64,000 nucleotides of DNA. Origin: Alkalibacter rhizosphaerae (GTDB lineage: Bacteria; Bacillota; Clostridia; Eubacteriales; Alkalibacteraceae). A model generated the notes under the pieces. That model had not been told where the DNA came from. It saw nothing but the letters and a program-made list of their open reading frames with translations, and did not search any database. Within the stretch, counting starts at the first letter, position 1. Each line of letters begins with the position of its first letter. The position numbers were made by a program, and so were the translations under genes. This document shows positions 43,986 through 53,456 of this stretch, one piece after another. Where the stretch lies: the NCBI RefSeq assembly GCF_017352215.1, contig NZ_CP071444.1, forward strand, positions 992,001-1,056,000. Reading direction: 5' to 3'.

Positions 43986-45419
43986 TTACTTCACTTCCAA
44001 CTGACCCATCATTCCCGCTTCCTCATGCTCCAGGATGTGGCAATGATACATGTATACACCCTTGTGCTGAAACTGGACGATGACCCGTACCGTTTCGTTG
44101 ACCCCTACAAAAACCGTATCTTTCCATCCTTGTTCATTGGGATCCGGCGGAGCTCCGTTGCGGCTGAGTACTTGAAACTGGGTGCCGTGTATGTGGAAGG
44201 GATGACCTGTCGTTCCCATCATCATTCTTCCAGTGGTGGTGATCTCCCAGATCTCCACGTCGTCAAGAACCACGTTGTCGTCGATCCGATCCATGTCAAA
44301 CTGGCGGCCGTTGAGAGTCACCATGTGTCCCATGCCGTCCAATTCAATAGTTTTTATTCCCGTGGCGGAGCTTTCTTCCATTTTTTCGATCACCGCCAAG
44401 GTTTCCGGAACGGTGGAAGGGTCTTCCCGGTCCCCTCCGATACGGAAGGTCATGATTTCTTCCTCTCCGGTCTTAAATGCTACCACGTCTCCGTCATCGT
44501 AGGAAGAAAAATCAATGACGATCTCTGCCCGCTCTCCCGGCGAAAGAAACAATCCTTCCTTTTCAACGGGTTTCTCCAACAGTCCCCCGTCGGATGCGAT
44601 CTGTTGGAATCCCTTCCCGTCGGACAATTGGAGGTAATAATTTCTGGCATTTGCACCGTTTAGGATCCGAAACCGTATTTTTATAGGTTTCACGTCCAGA
44701 TAGGGAGTAATGGCACCGTTGACCATGAGATGCTCTCCAAAGGCACCGTCCATCATATTGTCGTAATACAGGAAGGAACCATTGTCATTGAAACTTCGAT
44801 CCTGGAGGATCAACGGGATGTCGTTTACTCCGTATTCACTGGGAAGTCCCAGCGACTGGCTGTTTTCATCCTCAATGATCAGCATTCCTGCCAGACCGTA
44901 ATAAACCTGCGTCGCCGTTGTCCCGATCACATGAGGATGGAACCACAGGGTTGCTGCCGGTTGATCAATGGTGAAAGAAGGTTCCCAGATCCCTCCCGAA
45001 GCGATGGGTTGATGGGGACCTCCGTCTTCTGTTCCAGGCACTTCCAGTCCATGCCAATGAACCGACGTGGGTTCCTTCAATTCGTTGGTCACTTTCATAT
45101 GGACTTCTTCTCCCCGCTGCAATTTGATGACCGGTCCCAGGTAGTTCCCGTTGTAACCCATGGTCAGCGTCTCCACACCATCAAAGAAGTTCATGGTGCC
45201 ATGCCTGGCAACGAGGTTATAGGATGCGATCCCCGCTTCCGGATTTTCATCTTCCAGCAATTCTGGAATGGGCAGCGCCTGCAGTGCGGAATCTCCTCCG
45301 TTACCCGACCCTGGATCTTCCGGAAGATCCGACGGACCTCCTGAAAAGAAGACCCAAAAACCTATCAGAAACAAGACCACTCCCAAAACCAGTCCCACCC
45401 ATATTCCTTTGTTTTTCAT
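43986..45419 (-). CDS. Membrane-anchored multicopper oxidase
   Basis: A 477-residue extracytoplasmic oxidase held by an N-terminal helix (residues 7-26) and a Gly/Pro/Asp linker. All four copper-binding motifs are present: HWHG (121-124), FHPHVIG (His161, His163), HPFHIHG and HCHILEHEEAGMM (His459, Cys460, His461, His465, Met470). Members oxidise cuprous ions or phenolics using oxygen. A methionine-rich stretch, RMMMGTTGHP, fits a cuprous oxidase. It lies 25 bases after the copB gene. It implies at least periodic contact with oxygen. Confidence 0.92.
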   Translation of the reverse strand: MKNKGIWVGLVLGVVLFLIGFWVFFSGGPSDLPEDPGSGNGGDSALQALPIPELLEDENPEAGIASYNLVARHGTMNFFDGVETLTMGYNGNYLGPVIKLQRGEEVHMKVTNELKEPTSVHWHGLEVPGTEDGGPHQPIASGGIWEPSFTIDQPAATLWFHPHVIGTTATQVYYGLAGMLIIEDENSQSLGLPSEYGVNDIPLILQDRSFNDNGSFLYYDNMMDGAFGEHLMVNGAITPYLDVKPIKIRFRILNGANARNYYLQLSDGKGFQQIASDGGLLEKPVEKEGLFLSPGERAEIVIDFSSYDDGDVVAFKTGEEEIMTFRIGGDREDPSTVPETLAVIEKMEESSATGIKTIELDGMGHMVTLNGRQFDMDRIDDNVVLDDVEIWEITTTGRMMMGTTGHPFHIHGTQFQVLSRNGAPPDPNEQGWKDTVFVGVNETVRVIVQFQHKGVYMYHCHILEHEEAGMMGQLEVK

Positions 45420-45444
45420 CAAAACACCTTCCTCTTTTGTATTT

Positions 45445-47504
45445 TCATCGATCGTCGATCTTTAAGAATCTGGCATTGATGGATACGATGACCGTACTGA
45501 GGGACATGAGGACAGCACCTAAAGCAGGACTGATCACCACTCCCTGCTCGTAGAGGATCCCTGCAGCCAAAGGCAGGGCGATCACGTTGTAGCCGGTGGC
45601 CCAAATCAGGTTTTGGATCATTTTTCCATAGGTGGCCTTGGACAACTTGATGATGTTCACCACGTCCAGAGGATTGCTCTTGACCAGGATGACATCGGCC
45701 GTTTCAATGGCCACATCGGTTCCTGCTCCAATGGCGATCCCCAGATCCGCCATGGCCAGGGATGGGGCATCGTTGACGCCGTCTCCCGTCATGGCGATCT
45801 TCTTGCCCTCTTTTTGGAGGGCTTCGATCTTCTGGGATTTTTCCTGTGGCAGCACTTCAGCAATGACTGTTTCCATGCCCAACTGTTTCCCAACATAGGA
45901 GGCCACTCTCTCATTGTCTCCCGTCAGCATGATGGATTCGATCCCCATGGACTTCAACGTTTGGACCGCCTCCCGGGCCGTATCCCGTACCATGTCGGAT
46001 AAGGCGATGGATCCGATCAATTCCTCCTCGCGAAGGACGAAGACTACGGTTTTCCCTTCCCGGGCCAACCCTTCGTAATGATCCTCGTCAAAATCGATGC
46101 CTTTCTCCCGGACATATCCAGGGCTTGCGATCTCGATCTTTTCCCCGTCCAACATAGCTTGAAGTCCTCTGCCGGTCAGGTTTTGATAGTCTTTCACTTC
46201 TTTTGCCTGTAAGCCTCGATCTTCCGCCTGCTTGATGATCCCCTTGGCAATGGGATGCTCCGAGTTGGCCTCTACAGAATAGGCAATGGTCAGAAGTTCT
46301 TCCCGGGACACGCCTACTTCCTTCATGTCCGTTACGCCAAATTGTCCTTCCGTCAGGGTCCCCGTCTTGTCAAAAACAACGGCGTCGATCTTTCTTGCAT
46401 TTTCAAAGGCACCCCGGTCCCGGATCAACAGACCCTTTTTTGCGCCAATGCTGGTGGACACTGCCGTTACCAGTGGCATGGCTAGTCCCAGTGCATGAGG
46501 ACAGGAAATGATGATGACGGTGACCGCCCTCTCCACGGCAAAGGACAGTTCCCTGCCAGCCAGGATCCAGGCAACGAAGGTGATCGTTCCCACCGACACG
46601 GCAATATAAAACAACCATTTGGCGGCAAGATCCGCCAATCGTTGGGTTTTCGATTTCGATTCCTGGGCTTGCTGCACCATCCGGATCACCTGGGACAGGA
46701 AGGTGTCTTCTCCCACTTTCTCCACTTCGAACCGCAAGATGCCTTCTCCGTTGATGGATCCGCCGATGATCTCGTCCCCTTTTTCCTTCCGGACCGGCAC
46801 GGATTCGCCGGTGACCATGGATTCGTTGACTTCGGAACTTCCATCATAGACGATGCCGTCGATGGGGATCTTTTCTCCCGGTTTTACCAGCACCCGGTCT
46901 CCCGCCTGGAGTTGCTTAACGGGTACTTCTTCGTTTTCGCCGTCCTCATTGATTCGATGTGCCGTCTCCGGCATCAGTTTGATCAGTTCATCCAGTGCAT
47001 TGGATGCACCCATGACCGATCTCATTTCGATCCAATGTCCCAGCAGCATAATGACGATCAGTGTGGCCAGCTCCCAGAAAAAATCATTGCCCCCAGAACA
47101 AAAACGGTCAGGGTGCTGTATACATAAGCAACAGAGATGGCAAAAGCGATCAATGTCATCATGGCAGGCTCCCTGTCTTTGAGTTCGTCCCGGGCTCCGG
47201 TCAAAAATGGTTTTCCTCCGTAGATAAACAGGATGGTGGAAAGTCCCGTCAATAGATAGGAATCGCCAGGAAAGCGCCAATCCACTCCCATGAACATCTG
47301 GATCATGGGGGACAGGATCAACACCGGTACGGTGATAATCAAAGAGATGAAGAACCTTCTTTTAAAATCCTCCACCATCATGGCGTGATGGTCGTGATGT
47401 CCTTCGTGATCTTCTGCACCATGGTCCTCCTTCTTCTGGTTTTGATGGTGACCAGAATGATCCATCGATCCTTCTTGATGATCGTCGTGTTTTTGTTTTT
47501 CCAT
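45445..47504 (-). pseudogene. copB: CopB-type copper-translocating P-ATPase, frameshifted
   Basis: The gene reads in two frames that join at a run of five C on the plus strand (47090-47094); one added base restores a 686-residue protein. The first frame gives a histidine-rich N-terminus (HSGHH, HEGHHDHHAMM) and two membrane helices. The second gives the rest: CPH in SCPHALGLAMP, phosphorylation site DKTGTLT and GDGVNDAP. CPH plus the His-rich start marks the CopB subclass that exports copper. It precedes the multicopper oxidase gene. Either a real inactivation or a base-calling error. Confidence 0.9.
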
Positions 47505-47666
47505 GACTTCTCCCTTCTTTCACTTGACAAAGCATTTCTTTGTGGTCTTGCATTTTCTTTATTGGAAATTTGATGCTACAATATGTCATATACCCAACCC
47601 AAACCGAATCTATCGATATGGAAAGAAAAAGTGCCCTCAACAACACGCTGAAAAGGAGGCCCCATT

Positions 47667-48308
47667 GTGTTTGAACTGAAACATGTTACGTACAGGAATA
47701 TTCTGGATATCCCAGAGCTTCGACTTGAAAAGGGAAAGATAACCAGCATCCTTGGAGAAAGCGGAAGCGGAAAAACGACGTTGCTACGTCTCCTCAACAA
47801 GATGATCTCCTGTAATTCTGGAGAGATCCGATACGACGACCAGCCCTTACAAAACATCCCTTCCATTGAATTGCGCAGCAATGTGGTCATGCTCCCCCAA
47901 CAACCGGTAATCTTCTCCGGAACGGTTCGGGACAATCTGTTGATCGGCCTGAAATTCGCCCGCAAAGATCTGGTAGATGATGATACTCTTGGTCAAATAT
48001 TGCAAATGGTCCACTTGAACAAGGGCTTGGAGGAGGACGGCGACAAGCTGTCCGGTGGAGAAAAACAGCGTCTGGCATTGGGAAGGGTGATCCTCCTGGA
48101 TCCGGAGGTTTATTTGCTGGACGAGCCGTCATCGGCTTTAGACGAAGAAACGGAGAAGATCATCATCGAAGAATTGGTCGCCCATTCCAGAAAAAATCAC
48201 AAGACGCTGATCATGGTGACCCATTCCAGGGGGATCGCAGAAAAATATTCGGACGCGATCGTCAGGATCCATGATGGAAAGATCGTTGAAAGAGAGGATG
48301 TGGATTAG
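47667..48308 (+). CDS. fetA: ABC transporter ATPase, FetA/YbbL-like
   Basis: A 213-residue ATPase with Walker A GESGSGKTT, signature LSGGEKQR and Walker B YLLDEPSSALDEE. The start is GTG, seven bases behind AAAGGAGG. It abuts the FetB gene, and the pair matches the E. coli FetAB exporter, which lowers cytoplasmic iron and helps under oxidative stress. It is divergent from the copper genes. Confidence 0.88.
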   Translation: MFELKHVTYRNILDIPELRLEKGKITSILGESGSGKTTLLRLLNKMISCNSGEIRYDDQPLQNIPSIELRSNVVMLPQQPVIFSGTVRDNLLIGLKFARKDLVDDDTLGQILQMVHLNKGLEEDGDKLSGGEKQRLALGRVILLDPEVYLLDEPSSALDEETEKIIIEELVAHSRKNHKTLIMVTHSRGIAEKYSDAIVRIHDGKIVEREDVD

Positions 48309-49106
48309 ATGGATACGGTGTTGAAACTACAATTTTCCCAACTGGTTGCAGCATACATTTTTGTCGTTCTTGTCCTGGTGATCGTACGACGGAAAGGGAT
48401 CCCCAGAGAAAAGGAGATCCTCATCGCCACGATCCGAATGACGCTGCAGCTGGTGTTGACAGGATATGTTCTGGTGTATGTTTTCGGCTCTCCGTCTCCA
48501 ATGATCACCTTGGTCATTCTATCAGCAATGGAGATCTTTGCTGTACACAACATCATACAAAGAACGAAAATCCTTCTGCCTTTTCGACTCAAGCGGATCA
48601 TCGCCTTTTCCATGATCACCGGAACAGTTTCCTGTTTGCTCTATTTTCTTTTGATCGTGGTCGGGATCAACCCATGGTACGACCCCCAATACTTCATCCC
48701 CCTGGCCGGCATGCTCATCGGCAATTCCATGACCGGAATCTCCTTGGGGGTAGGGAATCTTCTGGAGGGAATGACATCAAAAAAACACCTGGTGGAAGGG
48801 GCGCTGATGCTTGGCGCAACGCCGAAAATGGCCACAAAGGAAATCGTAAACAACGCTTTTGATTCTGCCATTCTGCCCACCATCAACTCCATGGTGGGCA
48901 TGGGGATCATTTTCCTACCAGGCATGATGACCGGACAAATACTCTCGGGCACCTCCCCCGTGACAGCCATTGGATATCAGATCGCAATCATGATGGGGAT
49001 CCTCGGCAGTGTTTCCATAACCGTGATCCTGTTTTTGCATCTGGGCTACCGATCTTTCTTCAATGAACAAAGCCAGTTCGTGGAACTCGAGGAGGCAACA
49101 AAATGA
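48309..49106 (+). CDS. fetB: ABC transporter permease, FetB/YbbM-like
   Basis: A 265-residue membrane protein of the UPF0014 family with about seven helices. IPLAGMLIGNSMTGISLG and the cytoplasmic segment LMLGATPKMATKEIV match the family, and LPGMMTGQILSG is its conserved late helix. It begins at the base after the FetA stop codon. Iron is the known substrate in E. coli; another metal is possible here, given the copper genes next door. Confidence 0.9.
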   Translation: MDTVLKLQFSQLVAAYIFVVLVLVIVRRKGIPREKEILIATIRMTLQLVLTGYVLVYVFGSPSPMITLVILSAMEIFAVHNIIQRTKILLPFRLKRIIAFSMITGTVSCLLYFLLIVVGINPWYDPQYFIPLAGMLIGNSMTGISLGVGNLLEGMTSKKHLVEGALMLGATPKMATKEIVNNAFDSAILPTINSMVGMGIIFLPGMMTGQILSGTSPVTAIGYQIAIMMGILGSVSITVILFLHLGYRSFFNEQSQFVELEEATK

Positions 49107-49173
49107 TCCAAGGCAGATCCTCCTGAATAATTATCGACTTTTAGGGAATAATAAGTATGTACCAAAAAAGTAG

Positions 49174-49216
49174 AAAGGAGAGCAAGGCCACTTTCCTATG
49201 ACCTTGCGCTGACAGA
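49174..49216 (+). promoter_or_regulatory. Hairpin-bridged ribosome binding site
   Basis: The only good Shine-Dalgarno, AAAGGAG (49174-49180), is 35 bases from the start codon. Between them GCAAGG (49182-49187) can pair with CCTTGC (49202-49207). Folding this 26-base hairpin leaves a nine-base spacing to the ATG. The loop also holds an ATG that opens a four-codon reading frame (49198-49212) ending three bases before the gene. Both are read from the sequence; control is inference. Confidence 0.55.
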
Positions 49217-50145
49217 TGAAAAAAACTATTTTATTTGGATTGCTCGTATTCATGATCATTTTCTCTTCTGCTTGTTCTCCACAGGAGGAAACGCAGAAAG
49301 GACCGGTGACCGTGGCCACCATGATCGACTCGGAAGGCGCCATCTTAGGCAATATGCTCCTTCTTTTGATGGAGGATGACGGCTTTGAAGTGGTGGACAA
49401 AATTGGATTTGGAACACCGGATATTTTAAGAAAAGCATTGGAGTCCGGTGAGGTGGACCTGGTGGTGGATTACACTGGTTCCGGACAGTATTATGGGGCT
49501 GAAGCCGATGCAAAGACCTGGTCCGATCCAATGCAGGGCTACACAACTACCCGGAATTTCGATAAAGAGACCAACAACATCGAATGGTTGACCCCGGCGG
49601 AAGCAAACAATACGGAGATGTTGGCCGTAACCAAAGAATTTGCACAGGAACAGGACCTTCGCACCATGGAAGATTTCGCCGACTATGTCAACGACGGCGG
49701 CACGGTGAAATTGATCTGTTCCGCCAGTTTCGCCGACAACCCTCTGGGACTTTTGGGATACCAGGAAGCCTATGGTTTTCAATTGACAGCAGATCAGATG
49801 ATCGTCTTGTCCCATGGAAACACCGCAGAAATGCTCAAGGCACTCTATGAAGGCAGCGATGGCGTAAACGTGTCCCTGGTATACGGTACCGACGGATCTC
49901 TGCAGGAAATGGACATGATCGTCCTTGAAGATCCGCAAAACGTTCCTCCCGTATATTTGCCCACTCCTGTTTTGCGAGGTGAAGTTGCTGAAGAATATCC
50001 GGAACTTCGGGACCTGTTCACGGAAACCTTTGCATCATTGGATTTGGAGACATTGCAGTCCTTGAACGCCAGAGTGGCTTTTGGCGGTGAAGACGCCAAA
50101 ACCGTGGCTCAAGAATACCTGGAAGAGAAAGGTCTGATGGATTAA
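49216..50145 (+). CDS. Betaine/quaternary-amine binding lipoprotein (YehZ/OpuCC-like)
   Basis: A 309-residue lipoprotein with signal ending at SSAC (Cys20). The mature part has the OpuAC/QAT-type substrate-binding pattern: TVATMIDSEGAILGNMLLLL, then DLVVDYTGSGQYYG and the late segment PPVYLPTPVLRGEV. It supplies the first component of a four-gene importer for glycine betaine, choline or carnitine-like solutes. An in-frame stop directly upstream fixes the start. The unusual leader suggests translational control. Confidence 0.87.
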   Translation: MKKTILFGLLVFMIIFSSACSPQEETQKGPVTVATMIDSEGAILGNMLLLLMEDDGFEVVDKIGFGTPDILRKALESGEVDLVVDYTGSGQYYGAEADAKTWSDPMQGYTTTRNFDKETNNIEWLTPAEANNTEMLAVTKEFAQEQDLRTMEDFADYVNDGGTVKLICSASFADNPLGLLGYQEAYGFQLTADQMIVLSHGNTAEMLKALYEGSDGVNVSLVYGTDGSLQEMDMIVLEDPQNVPPVYLPTPVLRGEVAEEYPELRDLFTETFASLDLETLQSLNARVAFGGEDAKTVAQEYLEEKGLMD

Positions 50146-51351
50146 ATGGAGACAAGAGGAAAAGCCAAGGAAGGGATCCATGGATTTGGTCTGTTGCTGA
50201 TGGCAGTCGGCATCCTGAATCCTTCCTTCCTGATCTTGCGGCCAAACCGCATCGTATCCGGCGTCTCCTTGAATGTTTTTGCCGCAGGAGAAGATCCGTT
50301 CTTTTTTCTGACGGCACTTTTTTTCATCATGGGATTTTTCATAGTTGCTTCCGTTTCAAACAAACATCCCTGGCCGGAGTTGATGGGCATGATCCTTGTG
50401 TCATGGATCTTTCTTCTTTTCATCGGGAGAACTTCATTCAGCCTACTGGCGGATCAACCAACATCGGCCCGCATATCCCTGGGCATGGGTTTTTGGCTGG
50501 TCTTGGGCGGAATCCTGATTTTATTGCGGCAAAAAACCTCACTTCTCCAAGAAAGGTACCATCATTCTCGTCTGGGCATATGGATCCCTTCCCTGGTGTT
50601 TGCCATTTTTTTCATAGGCTTATCCTTTTTTTTCATATTGGGGTGGCTGGATTCCATCTCTATCATGGGGGAATTGGCCAATCAAGGCTCTCGAATTTGG
50701 ACCGAATTCATCCGCCACATGCAGCTGACGCTCCATGCCGTGCTCACTGGAATATTATTGTCTTTTTTGCTGGGATACGGTGCTTATAAAAAAGAATGGA
50801 TCGAACGTCCTGTCAATCTCGTCGCCAACTTTTTTCAAGTGATCCCCACCTTGTCTCTTTTGGGATTGTTGATGGTCCCCCTGTCCATGCTGGCAGTGGC
50901 TTTCCCCATCCTGAAAGCCTTAGGCATCAACGGGATCGGATACTTTCCTGCCTATGTCGTATTGACAACTTACACCCTGCTGCCTTTGACGAATCATATC
51001 CTGGCCGGATTTCGAAGCATTTCTCCCTTGATTTTGGAGGGGGCCCGGGGAATGGGCATGACCTCCCCTCAAATACTTTATCGCATCGAATTGCCCCTTG
51101 CCCTTCCAGCCATCTATACGGGGATCCGGACGGCTTTGGTCCAGACCGTGGCAAACACCATCTTGGCAGGTTTGGTAGGTGGAGGCGGACTTGGCGCCCT
51201 TCTATTCCTTGGACTGGCCCAATCGGCACTGGATCTGGTGGTCGTTGCCTCCTTGTTGGTGGTGCTGGTGTCCGTATCCCTCAATCTGGTCATGGCAGGA
51301 CTTGAAGAAACCGCAAAAAGCTGGCAGCACAAGGAGGACTACAATGATTGA
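50146..51351 (+). CDS. Betaine-type ABC permease, large (YehY-like)
   Basis: A 401-residue permease. The C-terminal 210 residues are the BPD_transp_1 domain, with EAA loop EGARGMGMTSPQILYRIELP. The N-terminal half adds about five helices not found in OpuCB, as in E. coli YehY. It begins at the base after the binding-protein stop codon, so translation is coupled. It overlaps the ATPase gene by eight bases. Confidence 0.87.
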   Translation: METRGKAKEGIHGFGLLLMAVGILNPSFLILRPNRIVSGVSLNVFAAGEDPFFFLTALFFIMGFFIVASVSNKHPWPELMGMILVSWIFLLFIGRTSFSLLADQPTSARISLGMGFWLVLGGILILLRQKTSLLQERYHHSRLGIWIPSLVFAIFFIGLSFFFILGWLDSISIMGELANQGSRIWTEFIRHMQLTLHAVLTGILLSFLLGYGAYKKEWIERPVNLVANFFQVIPTLSLLGLLMVPLSMLAVAFPILKALGINGIGYFPAYVVLTTYTLLPLTNHILAGFRSISPLILEGARGMGMTSPQILYRIELPLALPAIYTGIRTALVQTVANTILAGLVGGGGLGALLFLGLAQSALDLVVVASLLVVLVSVSLNLVMAGLEETAKSWQHKEDYND

Positions 51352-52294
51352 TATCAAAAGCGTCTATAAGAGTTACGGAGAACAGCCGGTGCTGACAGGT
51401 TTTGACTTGTCCATTGAAGAAGGTCAGTTGTGCATGTTGTTGGGACCCTCCGGATGCGGCAAATCCACTTTGTTGAAGCTGATCAACCGTTTGATCCTGC
51501 CTGATTCCGGTTCCATTTTGGTGGATGGGATACCAATAGAAAATGTGGCGCCGGAGATCCTTCGACGAAACATGGGCTATGCCATACAAGGCGCAGCTTT
51601 GTTTCCTCATATGCGAGTGGCTGAAAACATCGCCGTCGTTCCCCAATTGATGAACTGGTCCAAAGAAAAAACGGCATCCCGGATCCAGGAACTCTTGGAC
51701 TTGGTGGGTCTGCCCTCTTCCTTTGCAAAAAAATATCCCTACCAGCTTTCCGGTGGAGAGGCACAGCGGGTAGGCGTGGCTCGAGCGCTGGCAGCAGATC
51801 CGGCCATCCTCCTGCTGGATGAACCTTTCGGTGCTTTGGACCCGGTGAGCCGTCTTCAACTGCAAAAATCTTTTTTGGAGATCCAGCAGAAACTGAAAAA
51901 AACCGTAGTCTTTGTGACCCACGATGTGGGAGAAGCCGTTCGCATGGCGGATTTTCTGGTGTTGTTGAAAGATGGCAAAGTCGTTGCCAAGGGACATCCC
52001 TTCGACATCATCCGGGAGGCAGAAAACACCATCCGGGACTTTCTCGGCAACAGCTATACCCTGGAACTGTTGGAAAGGATCACCATGGAGGATCTGGTGA
52101 GACATGCAACACCCATGGAACTGGATGTCCACTCTTCCGGGTTGATGACATTGAGTTCGGAGAGCACGTGCAAGGAATTACTATCCTTCATGTTGATGAA
52201 CGGCAAAAATGAGTTGCTGGTGAAGTGGAACGATCAGGTTTTACGCTTCCGGTTCGAAGATATCCTGGCTTCCTTTGGAGGTGGCAACCGATGA
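51344..52294 (+). CDS. Betaine-type ABC ATPase (YehX/OpuCA-like)
   Basis: A 316-residue ATPase: Walker A GPSGCGKST, signature LSGGEAQRVGVARAL, Walker B ILLLDEPFGALD and switch His in FVTHDV. The C-terminal 70 residues are shorter than the tandem CBS domains of OpuCA that sense ionic strength; only a fragment-like region remains. The start chosen, eight bases inside the permease gene, follows AAGGAGGACTACA. A longer upstream reading is a shadow of the permease. Confidence 0.9.
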   Translation: MIDIKSVYKSYGEQPVLTGFDLSIEEGQLCMLLGPSGCGKSTLLKLINRLILPDSGSILVDGIPIENVAPEILRRNMGYAIQGAALFPHMRVAENIAVVPQLMNWSKEKTASRIQELLDLVGLPSSFAKKYPYQLSGGEAQRVGVARALAADPAILLLDEPFGALDPVSRLQLQKSFLEIQQKLKKTVVFVTHDVGEAVRMADFLVLLKDGKVVAKGHPFDIIREAENTIRDFLGNSYTLELLERITMEDLVRHATPMELDVHSSGLMTLSSESTCKELLSFMLMNGKNELLVKWNDQVLRFRFEDILASFGGGNR

Positions 52295-53028
52295 AGAAAA
52301 AGATGGGACAAAAATTTTGGATCAGGGAATTGCTGCTCCTGGCAGCACTCGTCGTCATGATCAAGGAATATGACGTTTTTGAACTTTGGTTGAAGGATGT
52401 TTTAAACGTGGACAAGGCGTCTGTAGAATGGGTCCCACTCCAGGATCTTGTTGTCCAGTACCTTTTCATCGTCCTTGTTTCCATCTTTTTCGCTGCGTTG
52501 ATCGGATTCTCTTTTGGGTCCTTGATCCACTTGTACCAGTGGAACGGTTTGCGGGAGTTGGCCATCATGCTGGGCGGCTTGGGCGTTACCTTTCCTACCG
52601 TAGCCATCATGGCATTGTTGGTGCCTGCCATGGGATACGGTTATGAGCCGGTGATCCTGGCCTTGATCATTTATGGGATCTTTCCCATACTCACTGCCAC
52701 TTTAGATGGATTTCGAGAAGTGGATCAAGAGATCGTACTGGCTTCGAAAGCCATGGGCATGAACAAATTTCAAGTTTTTTGGAAAGTAGAGATCCCGTTG
52801 GCAGCCTCTTTGATCCTGGCCGGACTGCGCACCTCCACCATTATCAGTATTGCTGCTGCCACCATAGGCGCCACCGTCGGTGCAGGAGGATTGGGACTGC
52901 CCATTGTAACCGGAATCCGAACCAACAACCCGGTGCTCATTTTAAAAGGAGCTCTACCGGTCATGCTCATTGCAATGCTTGTGGACCGGCTCTTTTATCG
53001 ACTTGAACATGCCAAAAAGTGGCAATAG
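52291..53028 (+). CDS. Betaine-type ABC permease, small (YehW/OpuCD-like)
   Basis: A 245-residue permease with six or so helices and EAA loop LASKAMGMNKFQVFWKVEIP. It forms the channel with the large permease. The ATG overlaps the ATPase stop by four bases after a GGAGGTGGCAACCG site. It is the last gene of the four-gene importer. Confidence 0.9.
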   Translation: MKKKMGQKFWIRELLLLAALVVMIKEYDVFELWLKDVLNVDKASVEWVPLQDLVVQYLFIVLVSIFFAALIGFSFGSLIHLYQWNGLRELAIMLGGLGVTFPTVAIMALLVPAMGYGYEPVILALIIYGIFPILTATLDGFREVDQEIVLASKAMGMNKFQVFWKVEIPLAASLILAGLRTSTIISIAAATIGATVGAGGLGLPIVTGIRTNNPVLILKGALPVMLIAMLVDRLFYRLEHAKKWQ

Positions 53029-53087
53029 TTTTCAACTTCCAGGATCCTCGTACTCGATGATCAAGACACTATTATTGCAACGTATAA

Positions 53088-53109
53088 AGAGGCCGCATCT
53101 GCAGCCTCT
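53088..53109 (-). terminator. Possible terminator after the ferritin-like gene
   Basis: AGAGGC pairs with GCCTCT around a ten-base loop, followed on the minus strand by TTTAT. The stem is short, and no strong terminator serves the opposing importer operon. Confidence 0.45.
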
Positions 53110-53132
53110 CTCTAGTTTCATATCATTATGCT

Positions 53133-53438
53133 CTATTTTTTCAGCTTCTCGATCTCTTCTTCCACTTCTTCCGCACCTTCTGCGTAAAACTTTTCCTCAT
53201 CCGGATCCAATTCTTTCAATAACCGCAAAAACTCCCCGGCGTGGACCCTCTCCTCATCGGCAATGTCTTTCAATACTTCAATGGCCAATTCGTTGTCTGT
53301 GGACTCTGCCAGCTGCATGTACAATTGGATCGCTTCGTATTCTGCCGCGATCATGAAACGAATGGCGCGGATCAGCTCCTCTTTGGTGATCTTCGTGTCT
53401 TTCTTTGCTCCTGCGAATGGATGCCCAAAATCTGGCAT
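53133..53438 (-). CDS. Small ferritin-like (rubrerythrin-type) protein
   Basis: A 101-residue protein made of two helices plus an acidic tail (EGAEEVEEEIEKLKK). EYEAIQLYMQLAE and the second helix DEERVHAGEFLRLL give the Glu and Glu-x-x-His ligands of a di-iron site, but only half of a four-helix bundle, so it must dimerise. The size, MPDFGHPF start and half-bundle resemble encapsulin-associated ferritins, though no encapsulin gene is in the window. Iron storage or peroxide removal is likely. Confidence 0.82.
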   Translation of the reverse strand: MPDFGHPFAGAKKDTKITKEELIRAIRFMIAAEYEAIQLYMQLAESTDNELAIEVLKDIADEERVHAGEFLRLLKELDPDEEKFYAEGAEEVEEEIEKLKK

Positions 53439-53456
53439 GTGATTTCCCTCCTTATT

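Noticed and set aside
45445-47280. A 611-residue copper ATPase starting MALSWRFLSID
   Set aside because: The first 65 residues are a shadow of the true N-terminal helices in the other frame, which begin with the His-rich tail at 47504.
47524-47529. TTGACA as the -35 box for the FetAB genes
   Set aside because: No acceptable -10 box lies 16-19 bases downstream on the plus strand.
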